Below, in pieces: positions 7,834 to 15,267 of a DNA stretch of 28,187 nt (positions within the stretch are counted from its first letter, which is position 1; each line of letters opens with the position of its first letter). The DNA comes from CAIKMD01 sp036490955 (GTDB taxonomy: Bacteria > Pseudomonadota > Alphaproteobacteria > ATCC43930 > CGMCC-115725). Where the stretch lies: the NCBI GenBank assembly GCA_036490955.1, contig DASXCX010000077.1, forward strand, positions 1 to 28,187. The letters run 5' to 3'. The notes under the pieces were generated by a model. That model worked only from the letters and a program-made list of their open reading frames with translations. It did not search any database and was not told the origin of the DNA. A program made the translations under genes and the position numbers.

Positions 7834-7869
7834 TTGCGCGCCGGCGCGCGAATCATGGTATCGTCGCAA
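7834..7869 (+). promoter_or_regulatory. Palindrome and candidate amidase promoter region
   Basis: A perfect 14-bp palindrome, GCGCGCCGGCGCGC (7836-7849), lies in the middle of the divergent region. TTGCGC (7834-7839) and TATCGT (7859-7864) could be promoter boxes, though the 19-bp spacing is long. The 11-mer TATCGTCGCAA (7859-7869) is identical to the one before the alpha/beta hydrolase gene. The palindrome could be an operator for both directions. GC-rich palindromes also arise by chance in such DNA. Confidence 0.3.
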
Positions 7870-7884
7870 GAGGGAGGTACGTTT

Positions 7885-9231
7885 ATGCCAAAACCCGCGA
7901 TGCGCTCTTACGTTGCCGCGCAGCAAGATTTTCGCGCCGGCAAGGATAGTCCCAGCGCCTTTCTCGAGCGTTGCCTGGCGACGCTGACCGAGACCGAGCC
8001 GCAGGTCCTCGCTTTCGTGCATCACGACGCCGCGGCGGCGCGCGAGGCCGCCGCGCGCTCGACGGCGCGCTGGAAAGAGGGCAAGCCGCTCTCGCCGATC
8101 GACGGCATGCCGGTCGGGGTCAAGGACATCATCGAGACGCGCGATTTTCCGACCGAGAACGGCTCGGCCTTTTTCAAGGGCTGGCAATCGCGCCGCGATG
8201 CGGCCTCGGTGACGGCGCTGCGCGAGGCAGGTGCGGTGATCCTCGGCAAGACGGTCACCACCGAATTCGCCACCGCACCGCCGGGCCCGACGCGCAATCC
8301 TTGGGACACGCGACGCACCCCCGGCGGCTCGTCCTCGGGCTCCGCCGCGGCGACCGGCAGCGGCATGATCGCGGCGGGTCTCGGCACGCAGGTGCTCGGC
8401 TCGATCCTTCGCCCGGCGAGCTTTTGCGGCTGCGTCGGATTCAAGCCGAGCCTTGGCGCGATCAATCGCAGCGGTAGCCATGACGGGCTCTCGCAAAGCG
8501 TCCATGGCGCGCTTGCGGCGAGCATCGAGGATGCTTGGGTGATGCTGCGCGAAATTGCCGACCGTGCCGGCGGCGATCCCGATTATCCCGGTCTCTTCGG
8601 CCCGGCCGCGCCGCCCGAGGCGCGAAAGCCGATGCGTCTCGCCGTGCTCGAGGGGCCGGGCTGGAGCAAGGCCGTGCCCGAAGCGCTCGCCGCGCTCGAT
8701 AGGGCGCTATCGCGGCTCAATGCCGCCGGGGTGACGCTGGTGCGTCGCCAGGAAAGCGAAGCACTCGAAGGCGCCGAAGCCGCGCTCACGCGCGCGCTGC
8801 CGGTGTCGCAGTTGATCAACGCTTTCGAATCGCGCTGGGCGGTCAAATCCTATCGGGCAACCGACGCATCCAAGATCACGCAATTCGCGCGCGACCGGCT
8901 GCTCGATGCGGAGCGCATCACCCTCGATCAGTATCGCGCCCGCCGCGCCGAGCGCGCGGCGATCCGCACGATCTATGCCGCGCTGGCGGGCGAGGTCGAT
9001 GCCGTGATCACCATCTCGGCGACAGGACCGGCGCCGATCGGGCTCGAAAGCACGGGCGATTCGATCTTCGTCGTCGCGGGTTCATGCCTCGGCGTGCCGG
9101 CGATTTCGCTACCGTTGCTGACGGTCGAAGACCTGCCGCTCGGGCTGCAGCTCTTGGGCTTCCTCGATCGCGACGCCGAACTGATCGGCACGGCGCGCTG
9201 GGTACGGGACACCCTCACCGCTAAGGACTGA
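7885..9231 (+). CDS. Amidase-signature family hydrolase
   Basis: This 448-residue enzyme of the amidase signature family hydrolyses carboxamides to acid and ammonia. The Ser-cisSer-Lys triad is visible: K80 in PVGVKDII, the Gly/Ser-rich signature GGSSSGSAAA at 147-156 (S149 probably the cis-Ser) and the nucleophile S173 in LGSILRPASFCGC. The start is ATG at 7885 with GGGAGG 7 nt upstream; upstream in-frame codons lack a site. It is divergent from the cupin operon and ends facing a 101-residue unknown gene. No glutamine-transamidosome partner (GatB/GatC) is near, so a free amidase in the catabolic cluster is more likely than GatA. Actual substrate unknown. Confidence 0.9.
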   Translation: MPKPAMRSYVAAQQDFRAGKDSPSAFLERCLATLTETEPQVLAFVHHDAAAAREAAARSTARWKEGKPLSPIDGMPVGVKDIIETRDFPTENGSAFFKGWQSRRDAASVTALREAGAVILGKTVTTEFATAPPGPTRNPWDTRRTPGGSSSGSAAATGSGMIAAGLGTQVLGSILRPASFCGCVGFKPSLGAINRSGSHDGLSQSVHGALAASIEDAWVMLREIADRAGGDPDYPGLFGPAAPPEARKPMRLAVLEGPGWSKAVPEALAALDRALSRLNAAGVTLVRRQESEALEGAEAALTRALPVSQLINAFESRWAVKSYRATDASKITQFARDRLLDAERITLDQYRARRAERAAIRTIYAALAGEVDAVITISATGPAPIGLESTGDSIFVVAGSCLGVPAISLPLLTVEDLPLGLQLLGFLDRDAELIGTARWVRDTLTAKD

Positions 9232-9294
9232 GTGATTTGCGCGGCTATGGCGATGGCGTGCGCGAGAGAGCGAGTTCGCCGAATTGCTGCGCGT

Positions 9295-9312
9295 GGGGCG
9301 CGCCGGTGCCCC
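9295..9312. terminator. Hairpin between convergent genes
   Basis: GGGGC and GCCCC (9295-9299 and 9308-9312) form a 5-bp stem between the amidase stop at 9231 and the opposing stop at 9331. There is no T-run, so it is a weak terminator candidate. Nothing else is visible in this roughly 100-bp gap. Confidence 0.3.
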
Positions 9313-9330
9313 CCAATCCCGTGCTTGGGC

Positions 9331-9636
9331 TCAGACCAACTCGCTCTCCTCGATGAGAAGCGAATGCGAGCGCGGGTAGAACACCGTGATGCCGCCGGCA
9401 AAGCGGCAATAGGCGAAGCCCGAGACGTCGTGCCCGGCGCGGGTGATGTGATCCCGTTGGAAACCGCGATCGATGACCGGATCGTCGGTCAGAACGGTGA
9501 CATCGGCGCCCGTGTGATTATGGATCACCACCTCGCCGCCGCCGTCCGGCAGCAGCTCCTTGAGCGAGAAGGTCAGGCCGTTGTTCTCCCGCCTCGGGCG
9601 GCAGCCGGTGACGAGCGCAAAGATGCGCGTGGTCAT
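9331..9636 (-). CDS. Hypothetical 101-residue protein, last gene of the surface-protein operon
   Basis: I do not recognise this protein. It starts MTTRIFALVTGCRPRRENNG and ends LLIEESELV. It has no signal peptide or membrane segment and looks beta-rich, with alternating hydrophobic residues (GEVVIHNHTGADVTVLTDD, GGITVFYPRS). Two His and two Cys are visible. The start at 9636 has GGAGGAACAGGAC directly upstream, a convincing site. It begins 23 bp after the large adhesin-like gene and is on the same strand, so co-expression is likely. A role as a partner, cap or regulator of the large protein is possible, but nothing in the sequence proves it. Confidence 0.7.
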   Translation of the reverse strand: MTTRIFALVTGCRPRRENNGLTFSLKELLPDGGGEVVIHNHTGADVTVLTDDPVIDRGFQRDHITRAGHDVSGFAYCRFAGGITVFYPRSHSLLIEESELV

Positions 9637-9659
9637 GTCCTGTTCCTCCGTCTTTGCAC

Positions 9660-12083
9660 TCAGTGGAGATGCACGTGCCCGGCGTTGACGATAGCGTTCT
9701 CGACATAGACGTGAACCGTCTGCCCGTTGACCGTCCCGGCATATTCGGCGAACCCGACCATCTGACTGGCGCTCGTCTGCAAGCCGGTCGGCGCGGTGGC
9801 GACGGCGGGCGCTTGCGACGAGTTGGTGATGGGATCGCTGATTTGCGTGAAGCCCTGCAGATTGACGATGTCGTTGCCGGTCCCTTCGACCCACATCGCA
9901 TTCGCGCCGGTAAAGGTCTTGATCGCCGGGTTCTCGTTCGCGGTGAGTTGCAGCACGTCGCTTGCATTCAAGGTGATCGAATTCGACGCGCCCGAGCCCG
10001 CGGCCGAAGCCGTCAAATCGAAGACATCGATATTCGCGAATTGATTGAGGCTCGCGGGATTGACGATGTTGTTGCCGCCGGTGTCGAGGCGCAGCGTGTC
10101 GATGCCGGCTTGGCCGGTGATCGACATAGCCGGCGGATTGCCGGAGGTCGAAAGCGCCAATTCCTCGAAGCTGGTCAAGCTATCGAACGACGGGCTACCG
10201 GCCCCTTGCAGGAGCTGAAATGAATCGCCGCCGGCCGCGACGGCGCTGGCCGTCAGGCCGAGCGCGTTCAAATTGGCGTCGGCGTTGACCGCGTTTGCGA
10301 GGGCCGTCGCCATGGCGGTATCCGATTCGCCGGTGGTCACGTTGACCGTAACCTGCTCGAAGCCGCCGGCAAGGCTGGCATTGTCGACAAAGAGGCTGAG
10401 CGTACCGACTTCCGTCGGCGTGCCGGTGATGACGATCCCGGCGCCGCCGTTATAGGTCGTGCCGCCGACCCCATTATCGACGAAAACATCGGAGCCAAGC
10501 CCGCCAATCGCGTGGCCCGTATTCGTGCCGAGATTGAGCACGGTGCCGCTTTGATCGGCGTCCGAGCCGGAGACGACCGAGAGCGTGTTGTCGGGGTTGC
10601 CGGCGGTCTCATAGACATACTGCCCGGCGACGGCGGCCGAAAACGAGCCGGCAACGTTGGCATAGCCGGCTGGCGCGACGATGACCGAGCCGGTATCGCC
10701 GGGGTCGCCGAATCCTGAAAGATCGGGATTGATGATCGCGGTCAGCGCGTGATCGGTGCCGTCGAGCGGAATATTCAGCCCGGTAAAGGTCTCGCCGGCG
10801 ACCGAGAAGCCGGTGATGGTCGTCGGCGTGCCTTGATATTCGAGCGTCACCAAGGCGGCGTCATGCGGCTGGATCGGCGCGCCCTCGGCCGTGATCAGCC
10901 CGTTGCTGCCGATCGTTAGCGTTTCCTGGAATGAATGGGCCGGATCGGCGAGGTCGGTATAGGTCAGCAGGACCTGAGCGCCGGCCGCCGAGCCCGAGAT
11001 CGACGCGGTCGTTTGGCTCGGCGCGACGTTATCAGCCACGGTGTATATCGCGAGTTGCTGGCTCGCAGTCTGAAACCCGTTATCGACCGTAGCGGTGAAG
11101 AGATCGAGAAGTGGATAAGGCGTATCCGGGGAGCCCGGACTGCCCAATTCCTGAGATAGAATATCGGAGCCGAGCTGGCTGGCCGCGGCAACGCCCGTGG
11201 CGTTGAGGGCGTATGTGTAGGAGCCGTCGCTGAGCATATTGAGCGAGCCCCACATGCCTGCGGCGGCGCCCGCCGGGTCGGCCGCCGGATCGACGGCGAC
11301 GGAGCCCGGCTGCCAAAACACGTAGCTATCGACATGCGCCGCGGGATTCGAGGTGACGATCGCATGTCCGAAATAGCTGTCGGTCATGAGATCGCCCGTC
11401 GTGGCGGTCGCCGGATATTGGAGCAAGTGCGAATCCTCGATCATTGCGAGGAAAGGCGTCGACGGCGTGTGCGGCGGCGTGTTTGGCGGCGTCGTGGGGG
11501 GCGAGCTGGGAGGGCTCGGCGGGAAGCCGCCATTGCCCGGCGGCGGGAAGTGGGTCGTGATGGTGAAGCCTTCCGGGCTCAGCGGGCCGAGCGGCGTCAG
11601 GCCGTGCCCGAGTCCCGGCGCTTCGAAAGGCGTCGTGACCGGCGGCGCGCCAACGACGGGACCGGCCGCGGGATTGGGCTGCGGAATCTTCTCTTCTGGG
11701 ATCTTGCCCGCGGTTGGGCTGGGCTGCTCGTCCGGCAGCGCCTGCAACAGCTCGCAAGGATTGATAATCGTGCCGTCCGGCAACTGCAGCGCCGTCGGCA
11801 GCGGATTGCCGTTCTGTGCGATATGGTGCAAGACGAGGACGCCGCCATCGGCGAAGGTCAACGTCAGATCGTCGCCATGCCGCACCGCTTCCGCATCGAG
11901 CGGGTTGAAGTCGAAGACCAGCGCCTGATTCGGCGTGACGGTGAGCTCGATATGCTGACCCGGCTGCGGTTCAGGCACCTCGATCGGCGAATTGCCAACG
12001 TTGGCGGGAGCCGGCGCGCACGCAGCAGGAGGGTGCTGCGGCGCATCGGCGGCGTGCAAGGAAGTCGGGTTGGCCATTGCCAT
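9660..12083 (-). CDS. Large adhesin-like repeat protein, probably secreted by a type I system
   Basis: This 807-residue acidic Ala/Gly/Thr/Asn-rich protein has no Sec signal peptide. Layout: residues 33-115 resemble the N-terminal head (retention-like) domain of RTX/LapA-type adhesins (GQHIELTVTPNQALVFDFNP, then a DDLTLTF..GGVLVLH strand pair). Residues 178-211 are a proline/threonine-rich linker. Residues 275-295 match the VCBS pattern (GSLNMLSDGSYTYALN). Further beta-rich repeats follow, and a late segment, ITLNASDVLQLTAN with GTGNDIVNLQGF near residue 750, is like those near the end of such adhesins. No Ca-binding GGxGxD nonapeptide run is obvious. No ABC/HlyD/TolC export genes are in the window. 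GAGG stands 8 nt before the ATG. It lies 39 bp behind the PEP-CTERM gene. Family-level call only. Confidence 0.75.
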   Translation of the reverse strand: MAMANPTSLHAADAPQHPPAACAPAPANVGNSPIEVPEPQPGQHIELTVTPNQALVFDFNPLDAEAVRHGDDLTLTFADGGVLVLHHIAQNGNPLPTALQLPDGTIINPCELLQALPDEQPSPTAGKIPEEKIPQPNPAAGPVVGAPPVTTPFEAPGLGHGLTPLGPLSPEGFTITTHFPPPGNGGFPPSPPSSPPTTPPNTPPHTPSTPFLAMIEDSHLLQYPATATTGDLMTDSYFGHAIVTSNPAAHVDSYVFWQPGSVAVDPAADPAGAAAGMWGSLNMLSDGSYTYALNATGVAAASQLGSDILSQELGSPGSPDTPYPLLDLFTATVDNGFQTASQQLAIYTVADNVAPSQTTASISGSAAGAQVLLTYTDLADPAHSFQETLTIGSNGLITAEGAPIQPHDAALVTLEYQGTPTTITGFSVAGETFTGLNIPLDGTDHALTAIINPDLSGFGDPGDTGSVIVAPAGYANVAGSFSAAVAGQYVYETAGNPDNTLSVVSGSDADQSGTVLNLGTNTGHAIGGLGSDVFVDNGVGGTTYNGGAGIVITGTPTEVGTLSLFVDNASLAGGFEQVTVNVTTGESDTAMATALANAVNADANLNALGLTASAVAAGGDSFQLLQGAGSPSFDSLTSFEELALSTSGNPPAMSITGQAGIDTLRLDTGGNNIVNPASLNQFANIDVFDLTASAAGSGASNSITLNASDVLQLTANENPAIKTFTGANAMWVEGTGNDIVNLQGFTQISDPITNSSQAPAVATAPTGLQTSASQMVGFAEYAGTVNGQTVHVYVENAIVNAGHVHLH

Positions 12084-12122
12084 GATGACGGCCTCGGTAA
12101 AGCGGTTGCGCGGAGGCGATGA

Positions 12123-12884
12123 TCAGGCGTGCTGCGGCTTCAGCGCTGCGGCGGCGCGACGGCGCAGCCGCAGGCGAAAGCGGTAGAACGCGAGACCGAG
12201 GAGGCCCATGCCCAGCACGGCGAGAGAGGCGGGCTCCGGCACCTTGGTCGGGGCGCTCAATTCGGCCAGGAATTGCGGCTCCGTGAGACCGAAGATGGCA
12301 ACATCGCCCACCGGCAAGCCGCCGCTTGTGACGCCGCCGATATCGAAGAGGATGTCGGCGCAATTATCCGGCGTCGGGCTGCAGCCCGGACCACCGCTGT
12401 TGCCGATATTCGAGAAGACGACAAAGCCGATCTTTTGGCCGAGGGTGTTGAGGATAGTGCCCTCATCGCCGGTCGGGCCGCAGTGCACGGCGCCCGCACC
12501 GAGCGTGCCGCAGAGCGTTTCGCTCAAGGGACGCGTCGGATCGAAGATCGGCTTGTTGGTCGAGCCCCAGACGAAAAGATCGAAGATCGACGACGAGCTG
12601 TTGTTGGTGAAGGCGATGATCGAGTCGCCGCTGTTGTCGTAGGCGGGGTTCACGTTTTGCTGAACGCTGAGAATCCCGTGGCGATCGACGCTGACCGTCG
12701 CCGTGCAGCCGACGACCGCTCCACCGCCGGTTTCATTGGGGAGATTGGGAAAGGCGGCCGGCTCGATGACAGAGCAGGCATCGGCTTTCGCCGGGCTCGG
12801 CGCGCCGGCGATAAATGACAGCGCGACAAGCGGGATCGCGATGGGCGACAGGCGCAGCGCATAACGAGCAAGGAACGCGTACAT
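12123..12884 (-). CDS. PEP-CTERM surface protein
   Basis: This 253-residue secreted protein has an N-terminal signal peptide (residues 1-36, ending AGAPSPAKADA), a Cys-containing, Asn/Ser/Gly-rich mature part (at least six Cys), and a C-terminal sorting signal: VPEPASL at about residue 215, a short hydrophobic helix, then an Arg cluster. The cluster is followed by ten extra residues (AAAALKPQHA), longer than typical PEP-CTERM tails. Such proteins are processed by exosortase (EpsH/XrtA families) and go with exopolysaccharide; no exosortase gene is in the window. ATG at 12884 is chosen because AAGGAGG lies 8 nt upstream and the signal peptide then starts properly. It is first in an operon with the large adhesin-like gene and the 101-residue gene. 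Confidence 0.85.
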   Translation of the reverse strand: MYAFLARYALRLSPIAIPLVALSFIAGAPSPAKADACSVIEPAAFPNLPNETGGGAVVGCTATVSVDRHGILSVQQNVNPAYDNSGDSIIAFTNNSSSSIFDLFVWGSTNKPIFDPTRPLSETLCGTLGAGAVHCGPTGDEGTILNTLGQKIGFVVFSNIGNSGGPGCSPTPDNCADILFDIGGVTSGGLPVGDVAIFGLTEPQFLAELSAPTKVPEPASLAVLGMGLLGLAFYRFRLRLRRRAAAALKPQHA

Positions 12885-12939
12885 AGCAAAAGCCTCCTTC
12901 GGGCGACCGAGGAGCATTCTGCTCGTTAACCGTGATTGG

Positions 12940-13110
12940 ATTTCCAATTTCCTAATATACACACCGTTCCATACGAAGTAAAGATGCATTAACCATGAAA
13001 AACAGAATTTTATCAATTAATCTGTATTAACAGGTGTCATTTCGATTTACATGAACATTCACTTGCGCGTGGATTTAGGCGGGTCTCCAATATTTGGAAA
13101 TATTTAGAGA
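12940..13110. promoter_or_regulatory. AT-rich control region with an inverted repeat
   Basis: This stretch is far richer in A and T than any other part of the window and holds no convincing gene. AATATTT GG AAATATT (13089-13104) is a perfect 7-bp inverted repeat with a 2-bp centre, about 110 bp upstream of the candidate -35 box. CTGT ATTA ACAG (13022-13033) is a shorter one. Both could bind regulators of the surface-protein operon. The whole gene-free gap is 12885-13153. Confidence 0.45.
12954..12982 (-). promoter_or_regulatory. Candidate sigma-70 type promoter of the surface-protein operon
   Basis: On the minus strand, TTTACT (12977-12982) and TATATT (12954-12959, five of six consensus bases) are exactly 17 bp apart. 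The predicted leader before the ATG at 12884 is about 60 nt. It lies in an AT-rich island that stands out from the GC-rich surroundings. Confidence 0.5.
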
Positions 13111-13126
13111 TTCTGGCCGCGCGAAC

Positions 13127-13142
13127 GAGCGCGTGCGCGCTC
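13127..13142 (-). terminator. Hairpin after the 135-residue hypothetical gene
   Basis: GAGCGC GTGC GCGCTC forms a 6-bp stem with a 4-nt loop, about 11 nt past the stop codon at 13154. The T-run is poor, so it may be a weak terminator that separates this gene from the surface-protein operon. Confidence 0.35.
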
Positions 13143-13153
13143 TCCGGGGATGC

Positions 13154-13561
13154 CTAGCGCTTGACGTTATGGATAAGGTAGCTGGCGAAATCTGCTGGTT
13201 TCAGCTTCACCGCGACCCGTTCGGCGCCGCCTTCGAGCGCGCGACCGACGATGATGTGGCTCTCGACGTGCACGGGGTTAACCTTGAAGAGGCCGCGCGT
13301 GTCGCGAATGCGCGGATAGTATTTCGGCTCGACGGCCGTCTCGCGCTTGCCGAGCCGCTCGAGGGCGGCCTCTTCAGTGAGATCGCCGGCATCTTCTTTT
13401 TTGACCAGGGTCCAGTCCGTTACGCCCGCCCAGGATTCGGCCGTGAGCAAATCTTTGACCGGCTCTTCGGCGATGCCGACCTTGAAGATGTTTTTCGACA
13501 GGCCGACATCCGATCCCCATTTGCTCAGCGCGGCGCTGCGCGCGACATAGATCACCGCCAT
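13154..13561 (-). CDS. Conserved-looking hypothetical protein, 135 residues
   Basis: I recognise no firm family. The protein starts MAVIYVARSAALSKWGSDVG and continues with KNIFKVGIAEEP. The pattern IYVARS, 15 residues or so, then FKVG, recalls the first two strands of GIY-YIG-type (T5orf172-like) domains, but the rest does not clearly match and no catalytic Glu is identifiable. The middle is charged (LVKKEDAGDLTEEAALERLGKRE). The C-terminal part, YYPRIRDTRGLFKVNPVHVESH, looks like a conserved block. There is no signal peptide or membrane segment. GGAGGGG lies about 8 nt before the ATG at 13561. It is divergent from the family-5 binding protein. Probably cytosolic, function unknown. Confidence 0.7.
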   Translation of the reverse strand: MAVIYVARSAALSKWGSDVGLSKNIFKVGIAEEPVKDLLTAESWAGVTDWTLVKKEDAGDLTEEAALERLGKRETAVEPKYYPRIRDTRGLFKVNPVHVESHIIVGRALEGGAERVAVKLKPADFASYLIHNVKR

Positions 13562-13603
13562 CCGGCTTCCCCTCCATGTTTGTCGCAGTCTTTGCCAAAA
13601 CGG

Positions 13604-13632
13604 TTGACACCGCAAGCCGCGCGCCAAACTCT
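13604..13632 (+). promoter_or_regulatory. Candidate promoter of the solute-binding protein gene
   Basis: A perfect TTGACA (13604-13609) is followed after 17 bp by AACTCT (13627-13632), a poor -10. This would start transcription about 25 nt before the ATG at 13663 and supports that start over the upstream in-frame codons at 13576 and 13645. Confidence 0.35.
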
Positions 13633-13662
13633 CCGCTCGTGCGAATGGGGCCGGATAGAGGA

Positions 13663-15240
13663 ATGATCGCGACGCGTCTTGTCGCAGCTTGCGTGGCGCT
13701 GCTGCTCTGTGCGGCCGCCACTTCCGCGAAAACGTTGCGCTGGTCGAGCGACCAGGACGTATTTTCGCTCGATCCCTATGCCCGGCAGGAGACTTTCCTG
13801 TTGTCTTTCGACTCCAATATTTACGAGCCGCTGGTGCGCCGCGGCCGCGATCTCCGCGTCGAGCCGGCGCTGGCGCTGCGCTGGCATCAGGACGCGCCGG
13901 ATCGCTGGCGCTTCGAGCTGCGCCACGGCGTGCAGTTCCAGGACGGCACGCCCTTCACCGCCACCGATGTCGTGTTCTCTTTCGCGCGCGCGCGCTCGCC
14001 GACGTCGCAAATCGCCAACGCGCTGGCGTCGATCCGCAGCGTCGACCGCATCGACGACTACACGATCGACATCACCACAAACCTGCCCGATCCGATCCTC
14101 CCGGAAGAGCTGCCGCTCTGGGACATCATGAGCGCGAAATGGTGCGCCGAGCACGAGGCAAGCGAGCCTGCCAAAGCGGAGTCGAGCGGGGACAGCTATG
14201 CCAGCGATCATGCCAATGGCACCGGGCCCTTCGCGGTCGCAGAGCGTCAGCCCGACAAGCTGACCGTCCTCGTTCCGAATCCGCGCTGGTGGGATGAGCC
14301 GCAGCACAATCTCGACCGCGTCGAATTCCGCCCGATGACCGGTACCGCCGGCGTCGCAGCGCTGCTCGGCGGCAAGCTCGACATGCTGTATTTCGTGCCG
14401 CCGCAATCGATCGACCGCATCGCCCGCGCCAAAGGCGTGCACATGGTGCAAGGGCCAGAGTTGCGCACGATCATGCTCGGTTTCAACCAGCGCGAGGATC
14501 AACTCGCCGATAGCGATGTGAAAGGCGCGAACCCCTTTCGCGACCGGCGTGTCCGCCAGGCGTTCTATCAAGCGATCGACGAGACGACGATCAAGGACAA
14601 GGTGATGCGCGGCTTCGCGACCCCGACCGGGCTGCTGGTCGGGCCGGGCATCAACGGTTTCGATCCGGCGCTCAATCAACGTTTGGCTTATGATCCCACC
14701 GCGGCCAAGGCCTTGCTGGCGCAGGCGGGCTATCCGCGCGGCTTCTCCGTCGGGATGGATTGTCCGAACGATCGCTATCTCAATGACGAAGCGATCTGCG
14801 ATTCGGTCGTCGCCATGCTGGCGAAGATCGGCGTCAAGATTCGCCTCAACGCGCAGACGCGCGGCAAATTCTTCGCCAAGCTAATGAGTCGGGCGCAGGG
14901 CGCGAGTTTCTATTTGCTCGGCTGGTCGCCCGCGACCTACGACGCGCTCGATGCGCTGGTGAATCTCGCGGCAACGCCCGACAAGCAGGCGCATCGCGGC
15001 GATGCGAATTTCGGCGGCTTTTCCAATCCGGCGCTCGATCGCCTGATCGCGGACGTCTCGAGCGAAACCGACGGAAACAAGCGGCTCGACCTGCTACGCA
15101 AAGCGCTGGCGCAGGTGAAGCAGGACATCGCCTATATCCCGTTGCATCAGCAGGATCTGGTCTGGGCGGCACGCGACAACGTCGCGCTGGTGCAGCAGGG
15201 CGACGGCGTGTTTCCGCTGCGTTATGTCCAAATCAAGTAG
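13663..15240 (+). CDS. Family 5 extracellular solute-binding protein (peptide/nickel/opine ABC type)
   Basis: The 525-residue periplasmic binding protein is of the DppA/OppA type (SBP_bac_5). The signal peptide is MIATRLVAACVALLLCAAATSA. Family blocks follow in order: LDPYARQETF, YEPLVRRG, a GVQFQDGTPFTATDVVFSF block near residue 103, NGTGPFAV near 187, the RDRRVRQAFYQAID block near 300, and the C-terminal YIPLHQQDLVW. The length is typical. ATG at 13663 is chosen because the signal peptide begins there. It stands alone: no permease or ATPase gene follows, and the next gene converges. It may serve a transporter encoded elsewhere, possibly YejBEF, whose own YejA is a related family-5 protein. 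The ligand, a peptide or other small molecule, cannot be told. Confidence 0.9.
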   Translation: MIATRLVAACVALLLCAAATSAKTLRWSSDQDVFSLDPYARQETFLLSFDSNIYEPLVRRGRDLRVEPALALRWHQDAPDRWRFELRHGVQFQDGTPFTATDVVFSFARARSPTSQIANALASIRSVDRIDDYTIDITTNLPDPILPEELPLWDIMSAKWCAEHEASEPAKAESSGDSYASDHANGTGPFAVAERQPDKLTVLVPNPRWWDEPQHNLDRVEFRPMTGTAGVAALLGGKLDMLYFVPPQSIDRIARAKGVHMVQGPELRTIMLGFNQREDQLADSDVKGANPFRDRRVRQAFYQAIDETTIKDKVMRGFATPTGLLVGPGINGFDPALNQRLAYDPTAAKALLAQAGYPRGFSVGMDCPNDRYLNDEAICDSVVAMLAKIGVKIRLNAQTRGKFFAKLMSRAQGASFYLLGWSPATYDALDALVNLAATPDKQAHRGDANFGGFSNPALDRLIADVSSETDGNKRLDLLRKALAQVKQDIAYIPLHQQDLVWAARDNVALVQQGDGVFPLRYVQIK

Positions 15241-15256
15241 GGCCGCTCGTGCGGCC
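15241..15256. terminator. Hairpin shared by convergent genes
   Basis: GGCCGC TCGT GCGGCC is a perfect 6-bp stem with a 4-nt loop directly after the stop codon at 15240 and just before the opposing stop at 15268. No T-run follows on either strand, so its strength as a terminator is doubtful. Confidence 0.4.
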
Positions 15257-15267
15257 GGCTGCCGCGG

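Noticed and set aside
7636..7884. Longer N terminus for the amidase
   Set aside because: It would run back through the divergent promoter region into the cupin gene; ATG at 7885 has GGGAGG at good spacing.
9660..12083. RTX calcium-binding repeats in the adhesin-like protein
   Set aside because: Gly/Asp-rich stretches occur, but no tandem GGxGxDxUx nonapeptides can be read.
11334..12122. 262-codon plus-strand frame over the adhesin head
   Set aside because: Arg-rich shadow frame opposite an operon gene with its own ribosome site and domain structure.
13051..13107. 18-codon frame starting ATG in the AT-rich island
   Set aside because: No Shine-Dalgarno site and too short to support; more likely regulatory DNA.
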